Shown here one piece after another: positions 18,584 through 28,124 of a DNA stretch of 64,000 nt. How positions within the stretch are numbered: the first letter of the stretch is position 1; the number at the start of each line of letters is the position of its first letter. This DNA comes from Agromyces rhizosphaerae (GTDB lineage: Bacteria > Actinomycetota > Actinomycetes > Actinomycetales > Microbacteriaceae): NCBI RefSeq assembly GCF_027925245.1, contig NZ_BSDP01000001.1, positions 2,480,001 through 2,544,000 of the forward strand, given 5' to 3'. Position numbers and translations under genes: made by a program. The notes under the pieces were generated by a model that was given only the letters and a program-made list of their open reading frames with translations, ran no database searches and was not told the origin of the DNA.

Positions 18584-19678
18584 CTAACGGCCGGTCTTCG
18601 GGGCGAAGGTGCGGGCGACGAGGCGCGCGACGAGATTCAGGGCCATCACGATGATGATCAGGGTGAGCGCACCGGCCCACGCGCGATCGAGGTAGGCCTC
18701 GGGCGGATTGCCCTGGTTCGCGTACTGCGTGTACACGAACACGGGGAGCGAGCTCATGCGGCCCTCGAACAGGTTGTAGTTCATGCTCGCGGTGAAGCCG
18801 GCGGCGATGAGCAGCGGCGCGGTCTCGCCGATGACGCGGGCGATCGAGAGCATGATGCCGGTCGTGATGCCGGCGATCGACGTGGGCAGCACGACCTTCA
18901 CGATCGTGAGCCACTTCGGCACGCCGAGCGCGTACGACGCCTCGCGCAGCTCGTTCGGCACGAGCCGCAGCATCTCCTCGCTCGAGCGCACGACGACCGG
19001 GATCATCAGCACCGCCAGTGCGATCGAGCCGGCGAATCCCGTGCGAGTGCCCGGGCCGAGGAAGATCGAGAACAGCGAGTAGGCGAACAGGCCCGCGACG
19101 ATCGAGGGGATGCCGGTCATGACGTCGACGAGGAAGGTGATGCCGCGGGCGACGGCGCCGCGGCCGTACTCGACCAGGTAGATCGAGGTCATGAGGCCGA
19201 TCGGGATCGAGATGAGCGCGGCCATGCCGGTCATCTCGAGCGTGCCGATGATGGCGTGCAGCGCGCCGCCGCCCTCGCCGGTCACGTTGCGCATCGAGTA
19301 CGAGAAGAACTCGACGTCGAATCGTGCCGCACCGAGGCTGACCACGGTCCACGTGACCGAGATCAGCGGGATCATCGCGATCACGAACGCGCCGATCACG
19401 AGCGCCGTGACGAAGCGGTCCATGCCCCGGCGCCGGCCCTCGACGAGCGAGGAGAACAGCCAGGTGCTGAACGCGTAGAGGAGCCCGCCGATGATGAGCC
19501 AGCCCGCGTAGTTGAACTCGGCCTCGGAGGCGATGGCGATCAGCAGGAGCACGGCGCCGACCACGGCGAAGGAGACGCCGAACACGACCCAGAGCGCATA
19601 GGTGGGCAGCTTCGCCGCCGCGAGGGCGTTCTCGACCGAGGTCGAGCGGGCAGCGGGGCGGGTGGTCGTCGTGGCCAT
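18584..19678 (-). CDS. pstA: phosphate ABC transporter permease PstA
   Basis: 364 residues from the ATG at 19678. It is longer than E. coli PstA because of an N-terminal extension with extra hydrophobic segments (residues about 25-75) before the transporter core. The core carries the EAA-type loop (LREASYALGVPKWLTIVKVVLP) and the PstA block GIPSIVAGLFAYSLF. The start shares one base with the pstC stop (TGATG), so the genes are translationally coupled. Confidence 0.96.
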   Translation of the reverse strand: MATTTTRPAARSTSVENALAAAKLPTYALWVVFGVSFAVVGAVLLLIAIASEAEFNYAGWLIIGGLLYAFSTWLFSSLVEGRRRGMDRFVTALVIGAFVIAMIPLISVTWTVVSLGAARFDVEFFSYSMRNVTGEGGGALHAIIGTLEMTGMAALISIPIGLMTSIYLVEYGRGAVARGITFLVDVMTGIPSIVAGLFAYSLFSIFLGPGTRTGFAGSIALAVLMIPVVVRSSEEMLRLVPNELREASYALGVPKWLTIVKVVLPTSIAGITTGIMLSIARVIGETAPLLIAAGFTASMNYNLFEGRMSSLPVFVYTQYANQGNPPEAYLDRAWAGALTLIIIVMALNLVARLVARTFAPKTGR

Positions 19679-20622
19679 CAGTTCGCTCCCGAGAATTCCT
19701 TGCGGCGGCTGACGACCCAGCGGGCGATCGCGTTGACGCCGAACGTGACGATGAAGAGGATGAGGCCGGTCGCGATCAGCACGTTGATGTTGATGCCGTA
19801 CGCCTCGGGGAAGCTCAGGGCGATGTTCGCCGCGATCGTGGAGGGGTTCACCGAGGTGAGCAGCTGGAAGGTGACCGCGCCGGTCGCCGACAGCACCATG
19901 GCGACGGCCATGGTCTCGCCGAGCGCGCGGCCGAGGCCCAGCACGCCGGCCGAGAGCATGCCCGGTGCGCCGAACGGCAGCACCGCGGTGCGGATCATCT
20001 CCCAGCGGGTGGCGCCGAGGGCGAGTGCGGCCTCCTCGTGCAGCACGGGCGTCTGCAGGAAGACCTCGCGGTTGATCGCGGTCATGATCGGCAGCACCAT
20101 CACGGCGAGCACGACCGCGGCGGTGAGGATCGTGCGGCCGGTGCCGGAGACCGGGCCCGCGAACAGCGGGAACCAGCCCATGTTGTCGACCAGCCAGGTG
20201 TAGAGCGGCTGCACGGCCGGGGCCAGGACGCCGATGCCCCAGAGGCCGAAGACGACCGAGGGCACCGCCGCGAGCAGGTCGACGATGTAGCCGAGCATCG
20301 AGGCGAGCCGGCGGGGCGCGTAGTGCGAGATGAAGAGCGCGATGCCGATCGACAGGGGCGTCGCGATGAGGAGCGCGAGGGCGGCGGCCCAGACCGTGCC
20401 GAACAGCAGCGGCCAGACGTAGTCCCAGAAGTTGGTGGTGAGGATCGACGCGTCCTCGGAGGTCGCGAACAGCGCCGGGATCGACTGGACGATCAGGAAG
20501 ATGGCGACGGCACCGAGCGTCACCAGGATCATCGCGCCGGCGAAGACCGCGGAGCCCGAGAAGACGCGGTCGCCCGCTCGCTGCTTGCCCCGGATCGGCG
20601 GGGCCTTGGTGGTCGTCGTCAT
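19678..20622 (-). CDS. pstC: phosphate ABC transporter permease PstC
   Basis: 314 residues, six predicted membrane helices. PstC blocks include AAVPSVVFGLWGIGVLAP, and the EAA loop HEEAALALGATRWEMIRTAVLP. It pairs with PstA to form the phosphate channel. It starts 99 bases downstream of the pstS stop; the gap holds a large hairpin, which suggests reduced read-through from pstS. Confidence 0.97.
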   Translation of the reverse strand: MTTTTKAPPIRGKQRAGDRVFSGSAVFAGAMILVTLGAVAIFLIVQSIPALFATSEDASILTTNFWDYVWPLLFGTVWAAALALLIATPLSIGIALFISHYAPRRLASMLGYIVDLLAAVPSVVFGLWGIGVLAPAVQPLYTWLVDNMGWFPLFAGPVSGTGRTILTAAVVLAVMVLPIMTAINREVFLQTPVLHEEAALALGATRWEMIRTAVLPFGAPGMLSAGVLGLGRALGETMAVAMVLSATGAVTFQLLTSVNPSTIAANIALSFPEAYGININVLIATGLILFIVTFGVNAIARWVVSRRKEFSGAN

Positions 20623-20671
20623 CGGGTTCGGATCCTCGTGTTGGGTGGAACTGGTTGGAGGCCGGCAACGG

Positions 20672-20716
20672 TGGTGCCCGACCCCGCGCGAGTGCCTCTC
20701 ACGGGGTCGGGCACCA
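20672..20716 (-). terminator. intercistronic hairpin between pstS and pstC (attenuator or processing site)
   Basis: A perfect 15-bp stem (TGGTGCCCGACCCCG with its complement) and a 15-base loop, starting 5 bases after the pstS stop. It lacks a U-tract. In many bacteria such a hairpin lets the binding protein be made in excess over the membrane components, by partial termination or by protecting the pstS mRNA. Confidence 0.75.
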
Positions 20717-20721
20717 ACCTA

Positions 20722-21816
20722 TTACTGAATCGAGTCGATCGCAGCCGTGGCCAGCTCGCGCAGGCTGTCCGAGATCGGAGCCGAGCCGGCGGACTCCGCC
20801 GACGCCTCCTGGCCCTCGGGGCTGGCGATGTAGCCGAGGTACGCCTTCACGAGCTCGACGTTGGCCGAGTCGGCGTACTCCTCGCAGGCGACCAGGTAGC
20901 TGACCAGCACGATCGGGTAGGTGCCCGACGCGGTGGTGTCGCGCTCGAGCTCGATCGCGAGGTCGAACTCCGAGCGGCCCTCGACGAACGGCGAGGCGTC
21001 GACGATCGCGGCAGCGGCCTCGGGCGAGTACGGCACGTACTCCTCGCCGACCTTGACCGCGACGGTGCCGAGGTCGCCGGCGCGAGACGCGTCGGCGTAG
21101 CCGATGGTGCCGGTGCCGTTGGTCACGGCGTCGACAACGCCCGAGGTGCCCTGGGCGGCCTCGCCGCCCTCGAACGGCCACACGCCGTCGGCCTCGTAGG
21201 TCCACACGTCGGGCGCGGCCGCGCCGAGGTACTCGGTGAAGTTCTCGGTGGTGCCCGAGTCGTCGGCACGGTGCACGGCGGTGATCGCCTGGTCGGGCAG
21301 CTCGACGCCGTCGTTCTGCGAGACGATCGCGTCGTCGTTCCAGTTGGTGATCTCACCGGCGAAGATGCCCGCGAGGGTGTCGGCGTCGAGGTTCAGCGAC
21401 TCGACGCCCTCGAGGTTGAAGATCACGGCGATCGGCGAGATGTAGAGCGGCAGCTCGATGATGTTCGTGTCGGGGGCGCAGGCCTGGAAGTTGCCCTCGG
21501 CGATCTCCTCGTCGTTGAACGCGCGGTCGGAACCGGCGAAGTCGCTCGCGCCCTCCTGGAAGGTCTCGCGACCGGCGCCGGAGCCGGACGGGTCGTAGTT
21601 CACGGTGACGTCGGGGTTCGCCGTCTGGAACGCGGCGATCCACGCCTCCTGGGCGGAGCCCTGCGACGAGGCGCCGGCGCCCACGAGGGTGCCGGAGAGC
21701 GACGAGTCGGTCGTGTCGTCGGACGACGCGCCTCCCTCGTTGGCTGCGCAGGAGCTGAGCGCGAGTGCTGCGGCAGCGGCGATTGCGGCGGGGGCGCCGA
21801 AACGCTTGAGATTCAC
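20722..21816 (-). CDS. pstS: phosphate ABC transporter substrate-binding lipoprotein
   Basis: 364 residues. A signal peptide with lipobox LSSC gives Cys23 as the lipidated residue. PstS blocks follow: GAGASSQGSAQEAWI, YDPSGSGAGRETF (phosphate-binding Ser/Gly loop), DFAGSDRAF and HRADDSGTTENF. It captures phosphate outside the membrane for PstCAB. A PHO-box-like direct repeat lies about 100 bases upstream of the start codon, so induction under phosphate limitation by the RegX3/PhoP-type regulator is likely. Confidence 0.97.
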   Translation of the reverse strand: MNLKRFGAPAAIAAAAALALSSCAANEGGASSDDTTDSSLSGTLVGAGASSQGSAQEAWIAAFQTANPDVTVNYDPSGSGAGRETFQEGASDFAGSDRAFNDEEIAEGNFQACAPDTNIIELPLYISPIAVIFNLEGVESLNLDADTLAGIFAGEITNWNDDAIVSQNDGVELPDQAITAVHRADDSGTTENFTEYLGAAAPDVWTYEADGVWPFEGGEAAQGTSGVVDAVTNGTGTIGYADASRAGDLGTVAVKVGEEYVPYSPEAAAAIVDASPFVEGRSEFDLAIELERDTTASGTYPIVLVSYLVACEEYADSANVELVKAYLGYIASPEGQEASAESAGSAPISDSLRELATAAIDSIQ

Positions 21817-21913
21817 GTGATTCCCTTCCGGGTTCGGATGCAGGTGTCGTCCCGGAGATCTCCGGCACGGCTGCGACGCTACGCAGGACGCTTAACGGAT
21901 CCTCGCCCGGTCG

Positions 21914-21931
21914 GTGAACGCGAGGTGAACG
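21914..21931 (-). promoter_or_regulatory. PHO box upstream of pstS
   Basis: On the minus strand, two exact GTTCACC heptamers are separated by TCGC, an 11-base period identical in layout to PhoP boxes described upstream of Streptomyces pstS. A third degenerate unit (GTTCCC) lies 10 bases further upstream. It sits 98-115 bases before the pstS ATG. Binding by the RegX3-like regulator encoded at 32982 is inference. Confidence 0.82.
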
Positions 21932-21961
21932 GAAGGGAACCAGGCGGTGCGGGCGGGCCGC

Positions 21962-22903
21962 TCAGGGACGTGCGGGATGCGTCTCGAGCGCGACGATGCC
22001 CGAGGCGGGGTTCTCGAGCGACAGGTGCACGACGCTGAAGCCCCCCGCGTCCATCTGCGCGGCGTCGTCCGCGTAGGTGCCGATGGGGGTGCCCGTGGCG
22101 AGCGCGATCTCGCGCATGATCTGCGGGAGCACGGGCCGGTGGCTGCAGATGACGGCGGGCTTGCGCGCACGCACGCGCTTGCCGATGACGCGGCGCACGT
22201 TCGCCGTTCCCGCCTCCCACGCGTCCTGGCTGAGGTCGTCGCTGCGCTTGATGTCGATGCCCGCGTCGGCCGCGAGCGGGGCGATCGTGGTCACGCACCT
22301 CGTGGCGGGGCTCGACACGATCCGGGCCGGGGCCCAGGCCCGCAGGGTGGGCGCCAGCGCGGCGGCCTGCGCGATCCCGCGCGTGACCAGCGGCCTGGTC
22401 GAGTCGTCCTTCTTGCCCCACCCGCTGCGCGAGCGCGCCTTGGCGTGCCGCAGCACGATGAGCGGCACGGTGCTCGTGACGCCGTCGTCGACGAGCGCGG
22501 TGAACCGGTCGAGCAGCGCGACGTCGGCCTCGTAGCTCAGGTAACCCCGTGCGCGCTTGAGCGTGACCCACTCGAGCGCCGCGATCTCGCCGTTCGGCAC
22601 GAACGTCGAGGTCCGCAGGGCCGCGTCCGAGACCTCGGCCGCCCAGTAGTGCACGACCTTCTCGCGGCCGTTCGGCATCGTGTAGCGGATGTCGCCGAGG
22701 GGGACGCCCAGCGCGATCGACAGGCCCGTCTCCTCCTTGATCTCGCGCACCGCGGTCTGCGGAAGGCTCTCGCCGGGATCGACCTTCCCCTTGGGGATCG
22801 TGACGTCGCCGTGCTGCGTGCGGTGCACGACGAGCACGTGGATGCGCCCGTCGATCCATCGCCAGCACACGGCGCCGGCCGCGTAGACGGCGGCCGCGCT
22901 CAC
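21962..22903 (-). CDS. NUDIX hydrolase-histidine phosphatase fusion (MutT1 type)
   Basis: 313 residues, two domains. Residues about 5-135 are a NUDIX domain with the box [20 protein letters not shown] followed by TGL. Residues about 150-313 are a histidine phosphatase domain beginning LIVLRHAKA with the RH motif, and a later SSPATRC. Mycobacterial MutT1 has the same architecture and hydrolyses 8-oxo-dGTP and diadenosine polyphosphates. The GTG start overlaps the ppk stop (GTGA), so the gene is coupled to ppk, as in mycobacteria. Confidence 0.92.
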   Translation of the reverse strand: MSAAAVYAAGAVCWRWIDGRIHVLVVHRTQHGDVTIPKGKVDPGESLPQTAVREIKEETGLSIALGVPLGDIRYTMPNGREKVVHYWAAEVSDAALRTSTFVPNGEIAALEWVTLKRARGYLSYEADVALLDRFTALVDDGVTSTVPLIVLRHAKARSRSGWGKKDDSTRPLVTRGIAQAAALAPTLRAWAPARIVSSPATRCVTTIAPLAADAGIDIKRSDDLSQDAWEAGTANVRRVIGKRVRARKPAVICSHRPVLPQIMREIALATGTPIGTYADDAAQMDAGGFSVVHLSLENPASGIVALETHPARP

Positions 22904-25083
22904 CGTCGCGTTCCCGTGCGGGTGCGCTGGCCGATCTGCTGCATGAGCCAGTTCTGCAGGTCCTCGAGCGGGCCCCCGTCGGCGTCGGTCGAGTGCCGGG
23001 TCCAGACGCCGTCGGCGCCGAGCCACCACGACGAGGTGCCGTCGTCCATGGCCTTGTCGAAGTTCGCGCCGACCTCGGCGATGTGCCCGCGGTCGGTGAG
23101 GCGCACGAGCGCCTCCACGCGTCGGTCGAGGTTGCGGTGCATCATGTCGGCGCTGCCGATGAAGACCTCCGGCTCGCCGTCGTTGTGGAACGAGAAGATG
23201 CGCGAGTGCTCGAGGTAGCGCCCCAGCACCGAGCGCACGCGGATGTGCTCGCTCATGCCGGGCACGCCGGGCTTCAGGCTGCAGATGCCGCGCACCCACA
23301 CCTCGACCGGCACCCCGGCGTTCGAGGCGCGGTAGAGCGCGTCGATGATCGCCTCATCGACCATCGAGTTGACCTTGATGCGGATGCCGCTGGGCTTGCC
23401 GGCCTCCGCGTTGCGCGCCTCCTGGGCGATGCGCTTGAGTAGTCCCTTCCGCAGGTGCAGCGGCGCGACGAGCAGGCGCTTGAACTTCTTCTCGATCGCG
23501 TAGCCGGAGAGCTCGTTGAACAGCCGGGTCAGGTCCTTGCCGACCTGGCCGTCGGCCGTGAACAGCCCCATGTCCTCGTACAGCCGGCTCGTCTTCGGGT
23601 TGTAGTTGCCGGTGCCGATGTGGCTGTAGTGGCGAAGCTCGCCCTTCTCCTGCCGGATCACGAGGGCGAGCTTGCAGTGCGTCTTCAGCCCGACGAGCCC
23701 GTAGACCACGTGCACGCCCGCCTTCTCGAGCTTGCGCGCCCAGGTGATGTTCGCGGCCTCGTCGAAGCGGGCCTTGATCTCGACGAGCGCGAGCACCTGC
23801 TTGCCCGCCTCGGCCGCGTCGATGAGCGCCTCGATGATCGGGCTGTCGCCCGAGGTGCGGTAGAGCGTCTGCTTGATCGCGAGCACGTCGGGATCGGCCG
23901 CGGCCTGCTCGAGGAAGGACTGCACGCTGGTCGCGAACGACTCGTACGGGTGGTGCACGAGCACGTCGCGCCGGTCGATCGCCGAGAACACATCGGCGTC
24001 GAGGTTCGACTCCGACGGCCGCAGCTGCAGCGCGGTCGTGGGCACGTGCGGCGGGTAGTGCAGGTCGGGCCGGTCGATCTTGGCGATGTCGAACAGACCG
24101 CCGAGGTCGAGCGGCGCGGGCAGGCGGTACACCTCCTGCTCGGTCACGTCGAGCTCGCGCACGAGCAGGCCGAGCGTCACGTCGTCCATGTCGTCGGTGA
24201 TCTCGAGGCGGATGGGCGGACCGAACCGTCGGCGCAGGAGCTCCTTCTCGAGCGCCTTGATCAGGTTCTCGGTCTCGTCCTCCTCGATCTCCACGTCCTC
24301 GTTGCGGGTGACGCGGAAGACGTGGTGGTCGAGCACGTCCATTCCCGGGAACAGGTCCGACAGGTGGTGCGCGATGAGCGACTCCAGCGAGATGTACCGC
24401 GCGTCGTCCACGGTCTCGGCGTCGCTCACCTTGATGTAGCGGGGCAGCATCTGCGGCACCTTCACGCGCGCGAACTCCTGACGGCCGGTGCGGCTGTTCC
24501 GCACGCGCACCGAGAGGTTCAGCGAGAGCCCCGAGATGTAGGGGAACGGATGCGCCGGGTCGACCGCCAGCGGCATGAGCACCGGGAAGATCTGCGCGGC
24601 GAAGTAGTCGTCGAGGCGCTCCTGCTCGTCCTCGCCGAGGTCGTGCCAGCCCACGATGCGCACACCCGCCTCCGCGAGCGCGGGCCGCACGAGGTCCTGG
24701 TAGGCGCGCGCGTGCCGCTCCTGCAGCTCGTGGGCCGCCTGGGAGATGTCGCTCAGCACGTCGGCGGGTGCACGGCCGACGTTGGTCGGCACCGCCAGTC
24801 CCGTCGCGATGCGGCGCTTGAGGCCCGCGACCCGCACCATGAAGAACTCGTCGAGGTTCGAGGCGAAGATGGCGAGGAAGTTGGCGCGCTCCAGCACCGG
24901 CAGCGACGGATCCTCGGCGAGCTCCAGCACGCGCTGGTTGAACGCCAGCCAGCTCAGTTCGCGATCGAGGTAGCGCGCGTCCGGGAGCTCGGGCGCCCCG
25001 GCGATGTCGAGCGGCTCGAAGTCGTCGTCGAAGTCGCTGCTGGTCCGCTCTTCGCTCTCGGTGAGGGTGGCGTCGGCGTTCAT
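22900..25083 (-). CDS. ppk: polyphosphate kinase 1
   Basis: 727 residues, typical length. It opens with the PPK N-terminal block [42 protein letters not shown] and [20 protein letters not shown] contain the conserved histidines, the latter being the autophosphorylation region. It reversibly builds polyphosphate from ATP. Its place upstream of mutT1 and next to pst and a GlnR-type gene links phosphate storage with import. Confidence 0.97.
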   Translation of the reverse strand: MNADATLTESEERTSSDFDDDFEPLDIAGAPELPDARYLDRELSWLAFNQRVLELAEDPSLPVLERANFLAIFASNLDEFFMVRVAGLKRRIATGLAVPTNVGRAPADVLSDISQAAHELQERHARAYQDLVRPALAEAGVRIVGWHDLGEDEQERLDDYFAAQIFPVLMPLAVDPAHPFPYISGLSLNLSVRVRNSRTGRQEFARVKVPQMLPRYIKVSDAETVDDARYISLESLIAHHLSDLFPGMDVLDHHVFRVTRNEDVEIEEDETENLIKALEKELLRRRFGPPIRLEITDDMDDVTLGLLVRELDVTEQEVYRLPAPLDLGGLFDIAKIDRPDLHYPPHVPTTALQLRPSESNLDADVFSAIDRRDVLVHHPYESFATSVQSFLEQAAADPDVLAIKQTLYRTSGDSPIIEALIDAAEAGKQVLALVEIKARFDEAANITWARKLEKAGVHVVYGLVGLKTHCKLALVIRQEKGELRHYSHIGTGNYNPKTSRLYEDMGLFTADGQVGKDLTRLFNELSGYAIEKKFKRLLVAPLHLRKGLLKRIAQEARNAEAGKPSGIRIKVNSMVDEAIIDALYRASNAGVPVEVWVRGICSLKPGVPGMSEHIRVRSVLGRYLEHSRIFSFHNDGEPEVFIGSADMMHRNLDRRVEALVRLTDRGHIAEVGANFDKAMDDGTSSWWLGADGVWTRHSTDADGGPLEDLQNWLMQQIGQRTRTGTRR

Positions 25084-25169
25084 CCCCTCATCATGCCACC
25101 GGCGTCGCGGGCGTTCGAGGGGCGGGCGTGAACGCCGGGTTACGCCTCGGACGGGTGGCGGGGCGTCGG

Positions 25170-25859
25170 TCAGCTCGCGGTGACCGGGAGGTCGCGCTCG
25201 TCCTCCTCGTGCACGTTGAACCGGTAGCCGACGTTGCGCACGGTGCCGATGAGGCCCTCGAGGTCGCCGAGCTTCGCGCGGAGGCGCCGCACGTGCACGT
25301 CGACCGTGCGGGTGCCGCCGAAGTAGTCGTAGCCCCAGACCTCGCTGAGCAGCTGCTCGCGGGTGAAGACGCGCGACGGGTGTGCCGCGAGGAAGCGCAG
25401 GAGCTCGAACTCCTTGTAGGTGAGGTCGAGCGGCTTGCCGTGCACCTTCGCCGAGTAGCTCGCCTCGTCGATGACCACACCGGACGTCTGGATGCGCTCG
25501 GACGCGGGGGCGGTCGCGGCGCGGCCGATCGTGAGCCGCACGCGGGCGTCGACCTCGGCCGGTCCCGCGGACTCGAGGATCACGTCGTCGACGCCCCAGT
25601 CGGGGCTCACCGCCGTCAGCCCGCCCTCGGTCACGACGAGGATGAGCGGCACGCTGAGCCCGGTCGTGCGCAGGATCTGGCAGAGGGCCTTGGCGCCGGC
25701 GAGGTTCGAGCGCGCGTCGACGAACACGAGATCCGAGTCGGGCGCGCGCACGAGCTGGTCGGGCGACGCCGGGATGACGCGGATGCGATGCGTGAGGAGG
25801 GCGAGCGCGGGGAGCACGTCGTTGTCGGCGGCCGACGTCAAGATCAACAGCTGCGCCAC
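25170..25859 (-). CDS. GlnR-like OmpR-family response regulator (orphan)
   Basis: 229 residues from the GTG at 25859, which has GGAGGG eight bases upstream. The receiver domain (residues 1-~115) has [20 protein letters not shown] and [20 protein letters not shown], very close in pattern to actinobacterial GlnR. The winged helix has [23 protein letters not shown] and [24 protein letters not shown]. GlnR controls nitrogen assimilation and in some species also phosphate and carbon genes. No histidine kinase is adjacent, as is usual for GlnR. Confidence 0.85.
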   Translation of the reverse strand: MAQLLILTSAADNDVLPALALLTHRIRVIPASPDQLVRAPDSDLVFVDARSNLAGAKALCQILRTTGLSVPLILVVTEGGLTAVSPDWGVDDVILESAGPAEVDARVRLTIGRAATAPASERIQTSGVVIDEASYSAKVHGKPLDLTYKEFELLRFLAAHPSRVFTREQLLSEVWGYDYFGGTRTVDVHVRRLRAKLGDLEGLIGTVRNVGYRFNVHEEDERDLPVTAS

Positions 25860-25945
25860 GCAGACCCTCCAGTTGTAAGGTCCGGCAATACTATCGTGAC
25901 CTCGGGGGACCGATTGACGCCGGGCCCGGGGGGAGTGTGGACGAC

Positions 25946-26230
25946 ATGGACGAACGCGCGGCGGACCGGCTGTGGTGGACGAGCGTGGTGCCGGTGTGGG
26001 CCGCGGCCCTCGTGGCATCCGCACTGGTGCTCGTGCTCGGGCCCGAGCAGCCGGTCGCGTGGCTGTCGGTGAGCCTCGGCGCGTGCGTGGTGCTCGCGTT
26101 CGGCCTGCAGCTCGCGACCCGCACGCCGGCCGGCTACCTCGCTCGCGCGCGCGACAGCCTCGGGGGAGCGGTCGTCATCATCGGGGCCGCAGTGCTCGTG
26201 CAGGTCCTCCTCACCCCGTTGAGCGGCTAG
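25946..26230 (+). CDS. small integral membrane protein, unknown function
   Basis: 94 residues with three hydrophobic segments (about residues 11-32, 36-55 and 70-90) and a short polar N-terminus. No family recognised. The ATG at 25946 is preferred over the GTG at 25937 because GGGGGAG lies ten bases before it. It is the first gene of a run ending with the FUSC gene, but its link to them is only spacing. Confidence 0.6.
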   Translation: MDERAADRLWWTSVVPVWAAALVASALVLVLGPEQPVAWLSVSLGACVVLAFGLQLATRTPAGYLARARDSLGGAVVIIGAAVLVQVLLTPLSG

Positions 26231-26240
26231 ACTCACGCGC

Positions 26241-26360
26241 ATGGAATCCTCCCTCGTCGCCCTCGAACTCGTGTTCCTCGGACTGCTCGGCCTCGCCAGC
26301 GTGTCCATCGCGTGGATCAGCGGCGTGGTCGTCTACAAGCTGTTCACGGGGCAGCGCTAG
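26241..26360 (+). CDS. 39-residue single-pass membrane protein
   Basis: A short ORF of 39 residues beginning MESSLVALELVFLG and ending YKLFTGQR. One hydrophobic helix spans about residues 6-32 with a basic cytoplasmic end. It starts 10 bases after the previous membrane-protein gene and stops 4 bases before the nitrobindin gene, with no room for other starts. The tight packing and clear membrane helix support expression. Function unknown. Confidence 0.6.
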   Translation: MESSLVALELVFLGLLGLASVSIAWISGVVVYKLFTGQR

Positions 26361-26364
26361 CACG

Positions 26365-26970
26365 ATGCTCGAGATCCCCGCCGACCTGCCGGCGGAACTC
26401 GTCCCGCTCTCCTGGCTCATCGGCACGTGGGAGGGCACGGGAGTCATCGACTACCGGGTCGGCGACGACACGGTCACCCACGAGTTCGGCCAGCGCGTGC
26501 AGTTCGCCCACGACGGTCAGCCCGTGCTGCAGTACTCGTCGGTCGCCTGGCTGCTGGACGCCCCCGAGGGCACCGCTCGCGAGCTCCCCTCGGAGCTGGG
26601 CTACTGGCGCCTCGCCCGGCCGCTCGCCGACGGCGACGCCGGACCGGGCATGCTGCCCGCGACCTCGGACGCGGCGTTCGGCGACGCCGAGGCCGTCGAG
26701 ACGCTGCGCAACGACGCCGGTGCGTTCGACCTGCAGGTGCAGCTCGTGCACCCCGACGGCGTCGGCGAGCTCTACCTCGGGCAGGTGGCCGGCCCCCGCA
26801 TCGACCTCGCGACCGACGCGGTCGTGCGCGCCGAGGGCGCCAAGCCGTACTCGGCCGCGACCCGCCTGTACGGGCTCGTCGAGGGCCACCTGCTCTGGGC
26901 GTGGGACATCGCCGCGCTCGGCCAGGACCTGCGCACGCACGCCTCGGCCAGACTCGCGAAGGTCGCCTGA
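26365..26970 (+). CDS. nitrobindin-like FABP family heme protein
   Basis: 201 residues. The calycin signature GTWEGTG lies at residues 20-26; a beta-barrel pattern follows, with YWRLARP, and the C-terminal LYGLVEGHLLWAWDIAALG carries the likely proximal His. Actinobacterial homologues (Rv2717c) bind heme and detoxify peroxynitrite. The stop shares one base with the ygfZ start (TGATG), so the two are coupled; YgfZ also acts in iron-sulfur and oxidative-stress physiology. Confidence 0.88.
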   Translation: MLEIPADLPAELVPLSWLIGTWEGTGVIDYRVGDDTVTHEFGQRVQFAHDGQPVLQYSSVAWLLDAPEGTARELPSELGYWRLARPLADGDAGPGMLPATSDAAFGDAEAVETLRNDAGAFDLQVQLVHPDGVGELYLGQVAGPRIDLATDAVVRAEGAKPYSAATRLYGLVEGHLLWAWDIAALGQDLRTHASARLAKVA

Positions 26971-28124
26971 TGGCCGACTCGCCGCTGCTCGCCGTGCCCG
27001 GCGCCGTGCCCGCCGAGGGCGTGGACGCCGGCGTGCCCGCGCACTACGGCAACCCGATCGTCGAGCAGCGCGACCTCGAGCGCGGGCTCGCGCTCGTCGA
27101 CTGCTCCGGCCGCGGCGTCGTGCGCGTCGAGGGCCCCGACCGGCTGAGCTGGCTCGACTCGATGGCCAGCCAGTCGCTCGCGCGGCTCGCGCCCGGCGAG
27201 TCGGCCGAGGCGCTGTTCCTCGACGCGGGCGGCCACGTCGAGCACGCCGTGCACGTGCTCGACGACGGCGTCGCGACCTGGCTCGTCGCCGAGGGCGGCG
27301 ACGCCGACGCGCTCGGCTCGTGGCTCGACCGCATGCGCTTCATGCTGCGCGTCGAGGTGTCGGTGCGCACCGACGAGTTCGCCGTGCTCGGCACGGCCGC
27401 CGAGGATCCGGCCGCGCTGCTGCCCGACGGCGTGACCGCGGCGGCGCCGAACGACGTGCCGCTCGTCTGGCGCGACCCGTGGTCGCACGTGGCGGCCGGC
27501 GGCTACCAGTACGCGACCGACCCCGAGCACCCCGCCGCCGAGTGGCGCTGGAGCGAGGTGCTCGTGCCGCGCGACGCGCTGCGCGCGCTCGCCGCGGCCG
27601 CCCGGACCGGCTCGGTGCGCATGGCCGGCTCGCTCGCCGCCGAGGCGCTGCGCATCGCCGCGTGGCGCCCGCGCTTCGCGACCGAGGTCGACGACCGCTC
27701 GCTGCCGCACGAGCTCGACTGGCTGCGCACCGCGGTGCACCTGTCGAAGGGCTGCTACCGCGGCCAGGAGACCGTGGCGAAGGTGCACAACCTCGGCCGT
27801 CCGCCCCGGCGGCTGGTGATGCTGCACCTCGACGGCTCCGACACCGTGCTGCCCGCGCACGGCGAGGTCGTCTCGGCGATCAAGCAGCTGCCCGAGGGCG
27901 AGCAGGAGCGGCGCGCGGTGGGCACCATCACCGCGAGCGGGCTGCACCACGAGCTCGGCCCCATCGCGCTGGCCGTCGTCAAGCGCGCGGTGCCCGACGA
28001 CATCGCGCTCATCGTCGAGTCGCACGACATCGACGTCGCCGCGTCGCAGGTCGCGGTCGTGCCCTCGGGCGCGGGCGCCGCGGTGGAGGTGCCGCGACTG
28101 CCGAGGCTCGGCGCCCGGCGGTGA
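26970..28124 (+). CDS. ygfZ: YgfZ/GcvT-like folate-binding protein for Fe-S cluster maintenance
   Basis: 384 residues. The YgfZ hallmark KGCYRGQETVAKVHNLG (family K-G-C-Y-x-G-Q-E) lies near residue 258. The N-terminal part is a GcvT-like folate-binding fold. YgfZ supports repair or assembly of certain iron-sulfur proteins. It is coupled to the upstream nitrobindin gene and, by a GTGA overlap, to the downstream FUSC gene. Confidence 0.9.
   Translation: MADSPLLAVPGAVPAEGVDAGVPAHYGNPIVEQRDLERGLALVDCSGRGVVRVEGPDRLSWLDSMASQSLARLAPGESAEALFLDAGGHVEHAVHVLDDGVATWLVAEGGDADALGSWLDRMRFMLRVEVSVRTDEFAVLGTAAEDPAALLPDGVTAAAPNDVPLVWRDPWSHVAAGGYQYATDPEHPAAEWRWSEVLVPRDALRALAAAARTGSVRMAGSLAAEALRIAAWRPRFATEVDDRSLPHELDWLRTAVHLSKGCYRGQETVAKVHNLGRPPRRLVMLHLDGSDTVLPAHGEVVSAIKQLPEGEQERRAVGTITASGLHHELGPIALAVVKRAVPDDIALIVESHDIDVAASQVAVVPSGAGAAVEVPRLPRLGARR

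Noticed and set aside
17696..20203. Long plus-strand ORF with a strong GGAGGAG before its ATG
   Set aside because: It is antisense to pstB, pstA and part of pstC, is rich in Arg/Asp/Glu/His as expected of a shadow frame, and its first codons lie in the pst terminator hairpin.
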